From Lachnospiraceae bacterium (lineage in GTDB: Bacteria; Bacillota_A; Clostridia; Lachnospirales; Lachnospiraceae): a stretch of DNA of 64,000 nucleotides. The stretch spans positions 28,339 to 92,338 of the forward strand of contig JAFOYH010000101.1 of assembly GCA_017391465.1 (NCBI GenBank). The letters are read 5' to 3'. The position numbers and the translations under genes were made by a program. The notes beneath the pieces are model-generated. The model had not been told where the DNA came from and ran no database searches. It was given only the letters and a program-made list of their open reading frames with translations. Of this stretch, positions 32,776 to 41,274 are shown piece by piece; the stretch's first letter is position 1, and every line of letters starts with the position of its first letter.

Positions 32776-34083
32776 ATGAAAAATAATTTTTCAGAGGAGC
32801 TGTTGGAATTTATAAAAAAAAGTCCGACATGCTATCATGCAGTTGATACAATTAAAAAAATGCTGGATGAACAGGGATTTATTCGTCTTAATGAAAGTGC
32901 CTTCTGGGATATAAAACCCGGTGGAAGATATTATGTGTCCCGTAATGGCTCATCAATTATCGGATTTATTATTCCGGAATTTGTGGAAGGATTTCATATT
33001 GTGGCAAGTCACAGTGATTCTCCGACGTTTAAAATTAAAGAAATTCCGGAACTTGGTGTGGCAGATAAGTATACAAAATTAAATGTGGAAGGCTACGGTG
33101 GAATGCTTATGTCCACGTGGTTTGATCGTCCACTGTCTGTGGCAGGAAGAATTCTGGTTCGAACAGAATTTGGCATTGCGACACGATTGGTCAATGTGGA
33201 TAAGGATTTGTTAGTGATTCCAAATCTGGCGATTCATATGAATCGTGGAGCCAATGAAGGATATAAGTGGAATGTTCAGAAAGATTTATTGCCACTTTAT
33301 GGCGATGCTGATGCCAAAGGTACTTTTATGGATGTCGTTGCAGAGAGTGCTCATGTGAAAAAGGACGAGATTCTTGGACATGATCTGTTTTTATATCCAA
33401 GAGTTCGAGGATGTATCTGGGGAAAAAATGAATCATTCATTTCGTCTCCGCGTCTGGATGATTTGCAGAGTGTCTTTTCATCTGTCAAAGGACTCCTTGC
33501 GTCTGAGAAAAGTCCGCAGGTATCCATGATTGCTGTCTTGGATAATGAAGAAGTGGGAAGTTCTACAAAACAGGGTGCAGATTCGGATTTTCTGAAAGAA
33601 ACAGTGCATCACATCTGCAAAGCGTGTGGAATAGAAAGCGAAGAACGCAGAAGAATTTTTGCCTCCAGCTTTATGATCTCTGCGGATAATGCCCATGCGG
33701 CCCATCCAAACCACATGGAAAAAGCAGATGCCGTGAATCGTCCATTCATGAATGAGGGGATTGTTATCAAATTTAATGGTAACCAGAAGTATACGTCGGA
33801 TGGTGTGTCTTCGGCTTTATTTAAAATGATTTGTGAACGGGCCAATGTTCCATATCAGGTATATGCAAATCGTTCGGACATTGCAGGCGGTTCAACCCTG
33901 GGTAATATTTCAAATACACAGCTTTCCATGAATACAGTGGATATTGGACTGGCCCAGTTGGCGATGCATTCTGCTTACGAGACTGCCGGAGTTCGGGATA
34001 CGATGTATATGATCCAGGCGATGAAGACTTTTTTTGAAAGTCAGGTTGTTTGTTTGGAAGATGGGATATATGATTTGAAATAA
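32776..34083 (+). CDS. M18 family aminopeptidase
   Basis: This 435-residue cytosolic zinc aminopeptidase is of the aspartyl aminopeptidase (M18) family. The zinc and catalytic motifs are ASHSDSPTFKIK, DNEEVGSSTKQGADS and SADNAHAAHPN, and the late GGSTLGNI is also typical. The length is as expected. I chose ATG 32776 because AAAGGA (32763-32768) is only one base from the alternative ATG at 32770. It probably trims peptides with acidic or other N-terminal residues; the exact preference cannot be read from sequence. Confidence 0.93.
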   Translation: MKNNFSEELLEFIKKSPTCYHAVDTIKKMLDEQGFIRLNESAFWDIKPGGRYYVSRNGSSIIGFIIPEFVEGFHIVASHSDSPTFKIKEIPELGVADKYTKLNVEGYGGMLMSTWFDRPLSVAGRILVRTEFGIATRLVNVDKDLLVIPNLAIHMNRGANEGYKWNVQKDLLPLYGDADAKGTFMDVVAESAHVKKDEILGHDLFLYPRVRGCIWGKNESFISSPRLDDLQSVFSSVKGLLASEKSPQVSMIAVLDNEEVGSSTKQGADSDFLKETVHHICKACGIESEERRRIFASSFMISADNAHAAHPNHMEKADAVNRPFMNEGIVIKFNGNQKYTSDGVSSALFKMICERANVPYQVYANRSDIAGGSTLGNISNTQLSMNTVDIGLAQLAMHSAYETAGVRDTMYMIQAMKTFFESQVVCLEDGIYDLK

Positions 34084-34125
34084 GATTTGATTCTGTCATG
34101 AAAAACATAAACGAGGGGAATAGTT

Positions 34126-35805
34126 ATGTATATTAAAGATTTTTTGAAAAAGGTATTTAAAAAAGGAAATACGACCCTTTTGATTTACTTTTTAGTGAAC
34201 ATGTTGATTGTTGTTGGTATTATTGCCATTCCATTTATTGGTTATAATATTTTTGTTGGCATTCTTGTGGGATTAGGTCTGTATGCCATTTCGGTAGCTG
34301 CTTCTTTGTCACCGATTGGTGAAATGATGCGAAGACATCAGCTTCATTGCATTCCGTTAGAAAAGAATCCGGAACTTGAAGCAGAGTTGATGCCCTTAAT
34401 CAACGAAGTTTATGATCGTGCAAAGGAAATTAATCCGGAGTTGCCGACAGATATTCGATTTTTCTATCTGGAAGATGAAAGTATTAATGCTTTTGCGGCT
34501 GGAAGAAAAACCATCTGTTTACATAGTGGAACAGCGAATATGCAGGATAAAAAGCGGATAAAAGCTGTTTTAGCCCATGAATTTGGACATATTGCAAATC
34601 ATGATACAGATTTAGGATTATTTGTTCATGTAGGTAATTTAATTATTAATGCATTTTTTATTTTCTGGGGCATTGGTGTAACGATGACACGTATCATAGG
34701 TACACTTGTTGCTATCTTTACTTCCGATGATGACGGAGGGTTTGCAGGACTTATGATGCATTTATCTGCGTTATTGAGTCAGGTGGCTTTAATTGTTATT
34801 CAAAAGATCTGGTATCGTTTTGGCGGCTTAATGATTGCAAAGACAAAACGTAATCAGGAATTTGAAGCGGATATTTTTTCGGCAAAGCTGGGATATGGTG
34901 TCCCTTTATGTGAGTTGTTTGATACATGGGGAGATGATACACCGAAGGACGTTTATGAAGGTTTATTCCTTGATCATCCATCGTCACCAGAGCGAATTGA
35001 AAATCTTCAGGAATTTGGTGTGCCATTTACTGGCATGGATCCAGAAAAACGACAGATGATCATCGCTCAGTATCGTATGGAAAAGAAGAAAAAGAAAAAA
35101 GGATGTTTAATTGGTTGTTGTATCGTTATGGTTCTAATGCTTGGAGCAATCATTTCCGGTATCATTGGTACAGTGATGTCTTCGCGTGAAAATGATAGAC
35201 ACCAGGAAGAACAGCGGAATCCGGAAGGGGTTGGTACAGGAACGGTATTGCCTCAGGATGAAATGGAAGCAAGAGAGGAAACCGTTGTTGTTGATGATCA
35301 GACAAACGGAACAGACAATCAGGAAGCAGTAGAGGCAATCTGTCTGGATGCAACGAACATGGATTTTTCATCCAAACCAAAATATAATTTTATAGATGCC
35401 AGTGCAAGTTCCGTTGTCAGTCAGGCGGGATATGATAACTCGGCTATGGTTGCTGTGGATGGTTTACTGGAAACCTCCTGGCAGGAAGGTGTCAGCGGTA
35501 ACGGTGAAGGACAGTATCTTGAAATATATCTGGATAATGAACATCCTGTGAAATATCTTGTATTTTATCTTGGTAACTGGAGAAGTTATGACTGGTTCTA
35601 TGATAATAACAGACCACAGAGCTTAACCATTCAGATTGGTGATTATACAACGACTCAGGAATTTGCGGATGGTCAGATTATTCATTGTATTGAACTGTCT
35701 CAGCCGATTCAGGCATCCAGAGTACGTCTGACGATTAATAGTGTTTATGGTGGTCGAGACTGGCAGGATACATGTATTGCGGAAGTGATGGCTTATGGCG
35801 AATAA
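34126..35805 (+). CDS. M48 metalloprotease fused to a discoidin-like domain
   Basis: This 559-residue protein is membrane-anchored. Two hydrophobic segments (about 24-44 and 45-65) precede an M48 (HtpX/Ste24-like) protease domain with HEFGHIANHD (about 149-158) and the third zinc ligand in EFEADIF. More hydrophobic segments lie at about 165-200 and 325-350. After a linker rich in Glu and Thr, residues about 420-559 resemble an F5/8 type C (discoidin) domain: DGLLETSWQEG, YLEIYL, VKYLVFYLGNW, a pattern associated with carbohydrate or surface binding. That combination is not usual for HtpX. The stop overlaps the next gene by 11 bases. Confidence 0.85.
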   Translation: MYIKDFLKKVFKKGNTTLLIYFLVNMLIVVGIIAIPFIGYNIFVGILVGLGLYAISVAASLSPIGEMMRRHQLHCIPLEKNPELEAELMPLINEVYDRAKEINPELPTDIRFFYLEDESINAFAAGRKTICLHSGTANMQDKKRIKAVLAHEFGHIANHDTDLGLFVHVGNLIINAFFIFWGIGVTMTRIIGTLVAIFTSDDDGGFAGLMMHLSALLSQVALIVIQKIWYRFGGLMIAKTKRNQEFEADIFSAKLGYGVPLCELFDTWGDDTPKDVYEGLFLDHPSSPERIENLQEFGVPFTGMDPEKRQMIIAQYRMEKKKKKKGCLIGCCIVMVLMLGAIISGIIGTVMSSRENDRHQEEQRNPEGVGTGTVLPQDEMEAREETVVVDDQTNGTDNQEAVEAICLDATNMDFSSKPKYNFIDASASSVVSQAGYDNSAMVAVDGLLETSWQEGVSGNGEGQYLEIYLDNEHPVKYLVFYLGNWRSYDWFYDNNRPQSLTIQIGDYTTTQEFADGQIIHCIELSQPIQASRVRLTINSVYGGRDWQDTCIAEVMAYGE

Positions 35806-36616
35806 AATAAAATTAATTTTAATATGTTTGTGTATGACAGGAGTTCTAGGAGGATGTCAGACATTGAATTTGTCCGATGAAGAGCATTCAACGGAAACAC
35901 AGGAAAAGCAATCATTAATTATAGAAGAAATGGAAACAGAAACGGAAGTTATGCCAAATATCGAGAATCTGGATGAACTGGATGCAGGTACGCTGATATC
36001 ACCAGAAGATATTGTTGGCGGAAATGTGGATGATTATTTTAAAAGCTATGAAATTGATGATGCTTTGTTTGACCGAATTTATGGATTGTCCTATAAAGAA
36101 TATTGTAATATTCCGCTGGAAGATTTAAGTTATTTAAAAGTGCTTCATTATGGATTTGACCAGCAGATTTACGTCGGGGAATTAATGGTTGCATCGAGTT
36201 TGGCAGATAAATTTTTACATATCTTTAAAGAACTTTATCTTCATCAATATGAGATTGATAAAATGTTTTTGGTGGATAATTATGGTGCGGATGATACGTG
36301 GTCCATTGAAAATAATAACACATCGGCTTTTAATTATCGTGTGTCCACATTAGATGGTGTAACATTGTCCAACCATGCTTTTGGATATGCCATTGACATT
36401 AATCCGATTCAAAATCCTTATGTGAATTATTATGATTGGGGCATGGATACCTATCATGACAAATCCATAGCCTATATGTATCGTGATGATGAATCGTTGG
36501 ATCATATGATTACTCATGAGGATCTTTGTTATCAGTTGTTTATTGAACAGGGATTTGAATGGGGTGGTGACTGGGAAAATCCAAAGGACTATCAGCATTT
36601 TGAGTGGGTTGAATAG
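35795..36616 (+). CDS. M15-family peptidase lipoprotein (D,D-carboxypeptidase-like)
   Basis: This 273-residue exported lipoprotein has a basic start and lipobox LGGC (Cys20). An acidic linker follows, then an M15-like domain with metal-binding motifs SNHAFGYAIDINP and the closing YQHFEW. The motifs match the M15C group, often peptidoglycan endopeptidases or VanY-like D,D-carboxypeptidases. It starts inside the end of the M48 gene (11-base overlap), so the two membrane-side peptidases are probably translated together. The substrate is probably peptidoglycan, by family resemblance only. Confidence 0.85.
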   Translation: MANKIKLILICLCMTGVLGGCQTLNLSDEEHSTETQEKQSLIIEEMETETEVMPNIENLDELDAGTLISPEDIVGGNVDDYFKSYEIDDALFDRIYGLSYKEYCNIPLEDLSYLKVLHYGFDQQIYVGELMVASSLADKFLHIFKELYLHQYEIDKMFLVDNYGADDTWSIENNNTSAFNYRVSTLDGVTLSNHAFGYAIDINPIQNPYVNYYDWGMDTYHDKSIAYMYRDDESLDHMITHEDLCYQLFIEQGFEWGGDWENPKDYQHFEWVE

Positions 36617-36627
36617 GAGATAGAATT

Positions 36628-36924
36628 ATGGAAGAAAAAAGAATATGTCCGGATTGTGGACGCGAGTGGACAGATAAAGTCATCTTTTGTATGGGATGCG
36701 GGGCAAGAACTATAGTGAAATCGGGAGATTTCAAAGAAAAAGTGAAACAGATAAATGTGGTTTCACGACCTGAAGAAAATATTTTCGATGAAACAAAACC
36801 ATTGTCAAAACCAGATAATTTTCCGGATATCGAAGATTTGATTCTGGCGTATTTGCGTAAAGTATCCTATGAAAAGAGTTCTGAAAACTTTATAGAATGT
36901 GTTAGAGAAATTGTGAACAGATAA
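36628..36924 (+). CDS. Small zinc-ribbon protein
   Basis: This 98-residue protein has an N-terminal zinc ribbon (CPDCGREW, CMGCGAR, Cys8/11 and Cys24/27) and an acidic, helical C-terminus with no known motif. It is 11 bases after the M15 lipoprotein gene with GGAG before the ATG. The function is unknown; the zinc ribbon suggests protein or nucleic acid binding. It is the last gene before the bidirectional terminator. Confidence 0.75.
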   Translation: MEEKRICPDCGREWTDKVIFCMGCGARTIVKSGDFKEKVKQINVVSRPEENIFDETKPLSKPDNFPDIEDLILAYLRKVSYEKSSENFIECVREIVNR

Positions 36925-36932
36925 ACCAATTT

Positions 36933-36972
36933 AAAAAGCCTAAAAGACCAGATGACGTCTTTTAGGCTTTTT
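36933..36972. terminator. Bidirectional terminator
   Basis: AAAAAGCCTAAAAGAC (36933-36948) pairs perfectly with GTCTTTTAGGCTTTTT (36957-36972). It ends the plus-strand peptidase cluster and the convergent minus-strand transporter gene. Confidence 0.9.
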
Positions 36973-36982
36973 GAATATTTGT

Positions 36983-38359
36983 TTAATTCGCAAAGAATTT
37001 CTGCCAGTAGCCCATAACTAAGATGATGACCACGATGAAAGGCAAAATATATGTTACATAGAAACGAGACCATTTAGGAAATTTCATACCGCTTCCGGAA
37101 TCAGCCTCTTCAATAAACTTATTCCAACCCCAGCCTTTTTTGTGTGTACAGAAAAGAAGGTAAAGAAGACTTCCGATTGGAAGAAGATTGTTGGAAATAA
37201 TAAAGTCTTCCAGATCCTGGATGGTACTTCCTGCACCAAATGGCTGGATGCCGCTTAATACGTTAAATCCAAGGGCACATGGTAAGGATAAAATCAGGAT
37301 TAAAATACCATTGATCCAAACTGCTTTTTTGCGATCCCATCCAAACATATCGATGGAGAAACTTAAAATATTTTCAAATACAGCGATAACGGTAGACATG
37401 GCAGCAAAGGACATAAAGATGAAGAAAAGGGTTCCCCAAAGACGTCCGCCAGCCATTTGGTTAAAGATATTTGGTAATGTAACAAATACAAGTCCAGGGC
37501 CTTCACCAGGATTGACACCAAAAGCAAAACATGCCGGGAAGATGACAAGACCTGCTGCAAAAGCAACGAAAGTATCCAAAAGACAGATACTTAAAGATTC
37601 ACCTGTTAAGGAACGATCTTTGCTGATATAACTTCCAAAGATTGCCATGGAGCCAATACCAAGACTCAATGTGAAGAATGCCTGCCCCATGGCAGCGTAA
37701 ATAGCTTCACCTAAACCGTTTTCAGCCATCTTTCCAAAGTCAGGAATAAGATAGAAATTTAAACCTTCAGATGCACCTTCTAATGTAACGCTTCGAATAC
37801 ATAAAATCATAAGGATAATGATCAGGAAACTCATCATTACTTTGGTAATGCGTTCAACACCGTTCTGAAAACCGAGATTACATACGGCAAAACAGGAAAC
37901 AGTAATGAGAATCATAAAGATAACCTGTGCAGCCGGATCAGCCAACATATTAGAAAAAGTTGCACTAATCTGATCTGGATTGAGCCCAACAAATTCACCG
38001 CTGGCCATTTTTACGACATAATTAATCATCCAACCGGCAACGGTTGTATAGAACATCATTAATAAATAATTGCCGATGACAGCAAGATAGCCTGCGATGT
38101 GCCATTTGCTTCCGGCGGGTTCCAGTACATGAAAACTGCGAGCTGCAGATTTCTGGCTGGCACGTCCAACAGAAAATTCCATAACCATAATTGGTAAACC
38201 AAGAATTGCAAGGAATACCAGGTATACAAGTACAAATGCTGCGCCACCGTACTTACCGGCAATGTAAGGAAAACGCCATACATTACCAAGTCCGATCGCA
38301 CATCCGGCAGAGGTCAGAATAAAACCAATCCGGGATGAAAAACGTTCTCTATTATCCAC
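36983..38359 (-). CDS. Sodium:neurotransmitter-symporter family (LeuT-like) transporter
   Basis: This 458-residue sodium-coupled transporter is of the NSS family, with about eleven to twelve hydrophobic segments. The signature GCAIGLGNVWRFPYIAGKYGG (first 21 residues of the core, residues about 19-39) contains the sodium and substrate site. It is in the bacterial amino acid transporter group, but the substrate is not predictable. The start is GTG 38359, eight bases after GAGAGGGG. Further upstream in-frame residues are Ile/Asn-rich non-coding-like sequence and are excluded. It stands alone, with its own promoter. Confidence 0.92.
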   Translation of the reverse strand: MDNRERFSSRIGFILTSAGCAIGLGNVWRFPYIAGKYGGAAFVLVYLVFLAILGLPIMVMEFSVGRASQKSAARSFHVLEPAGSKWHIAGYLAVIGNYLLMMFYTTVAGWMINYVVKMASGEFVGLNPDQISATFSNMLADPAAQVIFMILITVSCFAVCNLGFQNGVERITKVMMSFLIIILMILCIRSVTLEGASEGLNFYLIPDFGKMAENGLGEAIYAAMGQAFFTLSLGIGSMAIFGSYISKDRSLTGESLSICLLDTFVAFAAGLVIFPACFAFGVNPGEGPGLVFVTLPNIFNQMAGGRLWGTLFFIFMSFAAMSTVIAVFENILSFSIDMFGWDRKKAVWINGILILILSLPCALGFNVLSGIQPFGAGSTIQDLEDFIISNNLLPIGSLLYLLFCTHKKGWGWNKFIEEADSGSGMKFPKWSRFYVTYILPFIVVIILVMGYWQKFFAN

Positions 38360-38398
38360 TTTTTTTTCCCCTCTCTTTTTTCTTTTCGCAATATTACT

Positions 38399-38427
38399 AG
38401 AATAACAAAAGAGGGCTTTAGGGTCAA
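38399..38427 (-). promoter_or_regulatory. Promoter of the NSS transporter gene
   Basis: On the minus strand, TTGACC (38427-38422) and TATTCT (38404-38399) are 17 bases apart, with a TGT just before the -10 that makes it an extended -10 promoter. Confidence 0.6.
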
Positions 38428-38498
38428 GGTTCTTTCTAAAAAAGAAGTATACATTTAAAGATTTATAAAAAAGTCGAAGGGATTGCCGTGAGAAAATA

Positions 38499-38527
38499 TC
38501 GACAGTTCCAGGAATTCTTGCTATAAT
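38499..38527 (+). promoter_or_regulatory. Promoter upstream of murF
   Basis: TCGACA (38499-38504) and TATAAT (38522-38527) are 17 bases apart, close to consensus. The leader to murF is about 85 bases and holds two palindromes. Confidence 0.65.
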
Positions 38528-38536
38528 CAGCATGAT

Positions 38537-38569
38537 TAGGTACGTACCTATGCTCATTGAAGTATACTT
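38537..38569. promoter_or_regulatory. Two palindromes in the murF leader
   Basis: TAGGTACGTACCTA (38537-38550) is a perfect 14-base palindrome just after the expected transcription start. AAGTATACTT (38560-38569) is a second perfect palindrome nine bases further. These are candidate protein-binding sites; no regulator is assigned. Confidence 0.5.
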
Positions 38570-38620
38570 GGTACAATTATTTAAAATGAATATATTATAT
38601 ATAGGAAGGGAATGGTTCAA

Positions 38621-40000
38621 ATGGAACATTTAACGGTTAATGAGATTGTAGAAGCTGTAAATGGAACATTGTTAGCAGGAAATCCGGATACAGTCATTGA
38701 ATATATTTGTATCGATAGTCGTGAGGCTCATGAAGGTGGATTGTTTGTGCCGATTATTGGTGAAAAGGTAGATGCACATAAATTTATCGCACAGGTTTTT
38801 GACAATGGGGCAACAGCCGTTTTTATGTCTCATGGAGATGTCATTCGTAAGGATAAAGTACATATTCTTGTCAAAGATACGGTCAAAGCGATGGGAGATC
38901 TTGCGACTTATTATCGTATGAAATTTGAGATGCCGATTGTTGGAATCACGGGAAGTGTTGGAAAAACATCTACAAAAGAAATGATCAGTGCGGCACTTGA
39001 AACAGGATTTTCAACTATGAAGACGGCAGGAAATCAAAATAGTCAGATTGGTGTCCCTTTAACTTTGTTCCGTATGAAGAAAGGCCAGGAGATGGCCGTT
39101 GTTGAGATGGGTATTAGTGAATTTGGTGAAATGGACAATCTTGCACGTTTTGTAAAACCGGATGTGGCTGTGGTGACCAATATTGGAGAAGCCCATATTG
39201 CCCAGTTTGGTAAAATGGAAAACACCATGAATGAAAAATTAAAGATTGCAAAATATTTTACATCAGATCATTGTATCTTTTTAAATGGAGATGACCCATT
39301 GCTTTGTGCAGCGGCCCGGTCAATGAAATGTCCGACAATTTTATATGGAATGAATGAACAATGCGATTATCGGGCAGAGAATATACATATTGAAGATGGA
39401 AAGAATTGCTTTACCATGATTTATCCGGAAGGCAGAGAAGATATTGTTATTAGTCAGCTTGGACTTCATAATGTACAGAATGCATTGGTAGCCATGGCCG
39501 TTGCCAAACACTTTGGAATTGAACCATCGGTGTCAAAAAAAGGTCTGGAGGCTTATGCAGGAGTTCCAATGCGTCAGCAGATTAATCATTTGAAGGATGG
39601 AATCAAGGTCATCGACGATACGTATAATGCAAGTCCGGCTTCTGTAAAATCAGGGTTAGATGTATTGATGCAGATGGATAATCCGGGAAGAAAGATTGCT
39701 GTTCTTGCAGATATTTTGGAATTAGGTGAAAGTTCTTATAGAATTCATTATGATCTTGGAACAGAAGTTTCAAAGACGGGCATTCAGATGGTTGTCACGG
39801 TTGGTCAGGAAATGAAAGCACTTGCAAAAGCAATTGTGGATTCGGGCATTGGCATGGCTGTATGCAGCTTTGAACATAATGAGGAGGCCAGTGCATGGTT
39901 AATTTCCAATCTAAGTCAAGGGGATGCAGTGCTTGTGAAAGGATCCAGGGGGATGCATGAAGAGGAAGTTGTGAAAGCACTTCGTGAAACTTTTGCATAA
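38621..40000 (+). CDS. murF: UDP-N-acetylmuramoyl-tripeptide--D-Ala-D-Ala ligase
   Basis: This ATP-dependent ligase adds D-Ala-D-Ala to the UDP-MurNAc-tripeptide, the last cytosolic step of the pentapeptide. The P-loop GITGSVGKTSTKEM (about 112-125), SQIGVPLTLF, EMGISEFGEMD, a GMNEQCDYRA middle part and DDTYNASP are family marks. The length of 459 residues is normal. The start is ATG 38621, as GGAAGGG (38604-38610) is well spaced to it and not to ATG 38612. The substrate is made by ddl at 3276. It is monocistronic by spacing. Confidence 0.95.
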   Translation: MEHLTVNEIVEAVNGTLLAGNPDTVIEYICIDSREAHEGGLFVPIIGEKVDAHKFIAQVFDNGATAVFMSHGDVIRKDKVHILVKDTVKAMGDLATYYRMKFEMPIVGITGSVGKTSTKEMISAALETGFSTMKTAGNQNSQIGVPLTLFRMKKGQEMAVVEMGISEFGEMDNLARFVKPDVAVVTNIGEAHIAQFGKMENTMNEKLKIAKYFTSDHCIFLNGDDPLLCAAARSMKCPTILYGMNEQCDYRAENIHIEDGKNCFTMIYPEGREDIVISQLGLHNVQNALVAMAVAKHFGIEPSVSKKGLEAYAGVPMRQQINHLKDGIKVIDDTYNASPASVKSGLDVLMQMDNPGRKIAVLADILELGESSYRIHYDLGTEVSKTGIQMVVTVGQEMKALAKAIVDSGIGMAVCSFEHNEEASAWLISNLSQGDAVLVKGSRGMHEEEVVKALRETFA

Positions 40001-40131
40001 AAACCGAAATGATTTTTCTTGAACTAAGAAGAGTTTAAGCTTTTGACAAAAAATAAGATGGAAAAATTTATAATTTTTGATTGTTTTACGAAAAAGTATT
40101 TATAAAAATACAAAAATTACTAAAAAAACTA

Positions 40132-40160
40132 TTGCAAAAAGAAGTGAAGGGGTATATAAT
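40132..40160 (+). promoter_or_regulatory. Promoter of the leader RNA and HAD gene
   Basis: TTGCAA (40132-40137) and TATAAT (40155-40160) are 17 bases apart. Transcription would start near 40167. Confidence 0.65.
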
Positions 40161-40166
40161 TAGATT

Positions 40167-40343
40167 ATGTTAAGAAATTAACACAGGACGAAGTGCGTCC
40201 AATGATGAATTAGCCCTTTGAATCCCATAATAATATAACCCTTAGGAGCCGTTATCTTTGATAGCGGCTTCTTGCTTTATACGACATTTTGTACAATTTC
40301 CTATAAAGCAAGAGCGATCTGCTATGGATTTAGGAGAATATAA
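40167..40343 (+). ncRNA. Candidate structured 5' leader (riboswitch-like or small RNA)
   Basis: Three hairpins are visible. Hairpin 1 is GGACG/CGTCC (40186-40190 with 40196-40200). Hairpin 2 is GGAGCCGTTATC with GATAGCGGCTTC (40245-40256 with 40260-40271, three-base loop, three G-T pairs). Hairpin 3 is CTTGCTTTAT with ATAAAGCAAG (40271-40280 with 40303-40312). Hairpin 2 is followed only by TTGCTTTAT, a weak terminator tail, and abuts hairpin 3 at one base, so the two compete slightly. ATAGC at 40261 could also pair with GCTAT near 40321. I do not recognise a known riboswitch class. Confidence 0.45.
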
Positions 40344-41168
40344 ATGAAAAAAGAAATTAAATTGGTAGCCATGGATATTGATGGGACGTTAATCGGAAAA
40401 AGAAAAATAGTCACAGAATACACACGATCTGTATTAAAAAAGGCAGGTGAAAAGGGGATTCATCTGGTTATTGCCAGTGGACGGGCATTTGGAGCCATTC
40501 CACAGTTTTTATTAAATATTGAAGGTATGTCTTATGTTATTACTTCGAATGGCAGCAGTATTTTTCGTTTGTCCGACTGTCAACGTGTTTTTGGTAAAGA
40601 TTTGGAGGAAAAACAAGTCAAAAAACTGCTGATTTTTTATCAGAAACATGCTTGTCCGATGGAAGTGTTCATTCAGGGAGAAGCTTATGCATCCAGAGAA
40701 TATTATGAGCATCCGGAACGCTTCGGAGCAAGTCCTGCGGCCGTCGAATATGTGCATACGACACGTAAACCCATTGATGATTTGGAAGATTTTATTATTA
40801 AACATATGCATCAGATCGAAGGTATGAATTATATTGTCAGTGATGTGGAAAAAAAGGCTTCGATGCGTATGGAACTGGAGCGTATGAAAGATCTGTATGT
40901 TACATCTTCCGTACCAAGGTATATTGAAGTGAGCCATGGAACTGTATGTAAACGAAATGCCGTTCAATGGCTTGCGTCGTATTTAGATGTTCGAAAGGAA
41001 GAAGTCATGGCATTTGGTGATGGAGAAAATGATATTGAGATGATTGAATATGCGGGATATGGTATAGCTATGGGGAATGCAGTAGACTCTTTGAAGCGTA
41101 TTGCAGATTGTGTGACAAAATCGGTTGAAGAAGATGGTGTAGCACATGTGATTGAAGAATTCTTTTAG
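40344..41168 (+). CDS. HAD-superfamily (Cof-type) sugar phosphatase
   Basis: This 274-residue HAD hydrolase is of the Cof/YbiV group (subclass IIB cap). The catalytic nucleophile is in AMDIDGTLIGKRK (motif I), motif II is VIASGR, and the last metal motif is GDGENDIEMI. These enzymes dephosphorylate sugar phosphates or nucleotides with wide specificity, so the true substrate is unknown. It is preceded by the structured leader. TAGGAG precedes ATG 40344. It stands alone before the ftsH promoter. Confidence 0.9.
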   Translation: MKKEIKLVAMDIDGTLIGKRKIVTEYTRSVLKKAGEKGIHLVIASGRAFGAIPQFLLNIEGMSYVITSNGSSIFRLSDCQRVFGKDLEEKQVKKLLIFYQKHACPMEVFIQGEAYASREYYEHPERFGASPAAVEYVHTTRKPIDDLEDFIIKHMHQIEGMNYIVSDVEKKASMRMELERMKDLYVTSSVPRYIEVSHGTVCKRNAVQWLASYLDVRKEEVMAFGDGENDIEMIEYAGYGIAMGNAVDSLKRIADCVTKSVEEDGVAHVIEEFF

Positions 41169-41199
41169 GTAAAATTCACAGAAATTTTAGGAAATGGTA

Positions 41200-41228
41200 T
41201 TGAATTGATTTCCAAGGACCATTATAAT
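41200..41228 (+). promoter_or_regulatory. Promoter of ftsH
   Basis: TTGAAT (41200-41205) and TATAAT (41223-41228) are 17 bases apart, about 47 bases before ftsH. GGTC/GACC (41240-41243 and 41259-41262) could form a short leader hairpin. Confidence 0.7.
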
Positions 41229-41274
41229 TATATGATAACGGTCTAAAAAAATGTGATGGACCGAAGGAGGAAAC

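Larger units (their letters stand above)
40001..40343 (+). other. 343-base gene-free stretch with promoter and structured leader
   Basis: The first half is very A/T-rich and holds TTGACA at 40043-40048 and TATAAT at 40069-40074, with a 20-base spacer that is too long. The better promoter is at 40132-40160. Beyond about 40167 the sequence becomes less A/T-rich and forms three hairpins before the HAD phosphatase gene. I see no open frame, tRNA or repeat. Confidence 0.7.

Noticed and set aside
38360..38629. N-terminal extension of the NSS transporter reading frame
   Set aside because: The residues are Ile/Asn/Ser-rich and not transporter-like, the region holds promoters on both strands, and GTG 38359 has a good ribosome site.
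40043..40074. TTGACA and TATAAT as promoter of the HAD gene
   Set aside because: The spacer is 20 bases; the pair at 40132-40160 has correct spacing.
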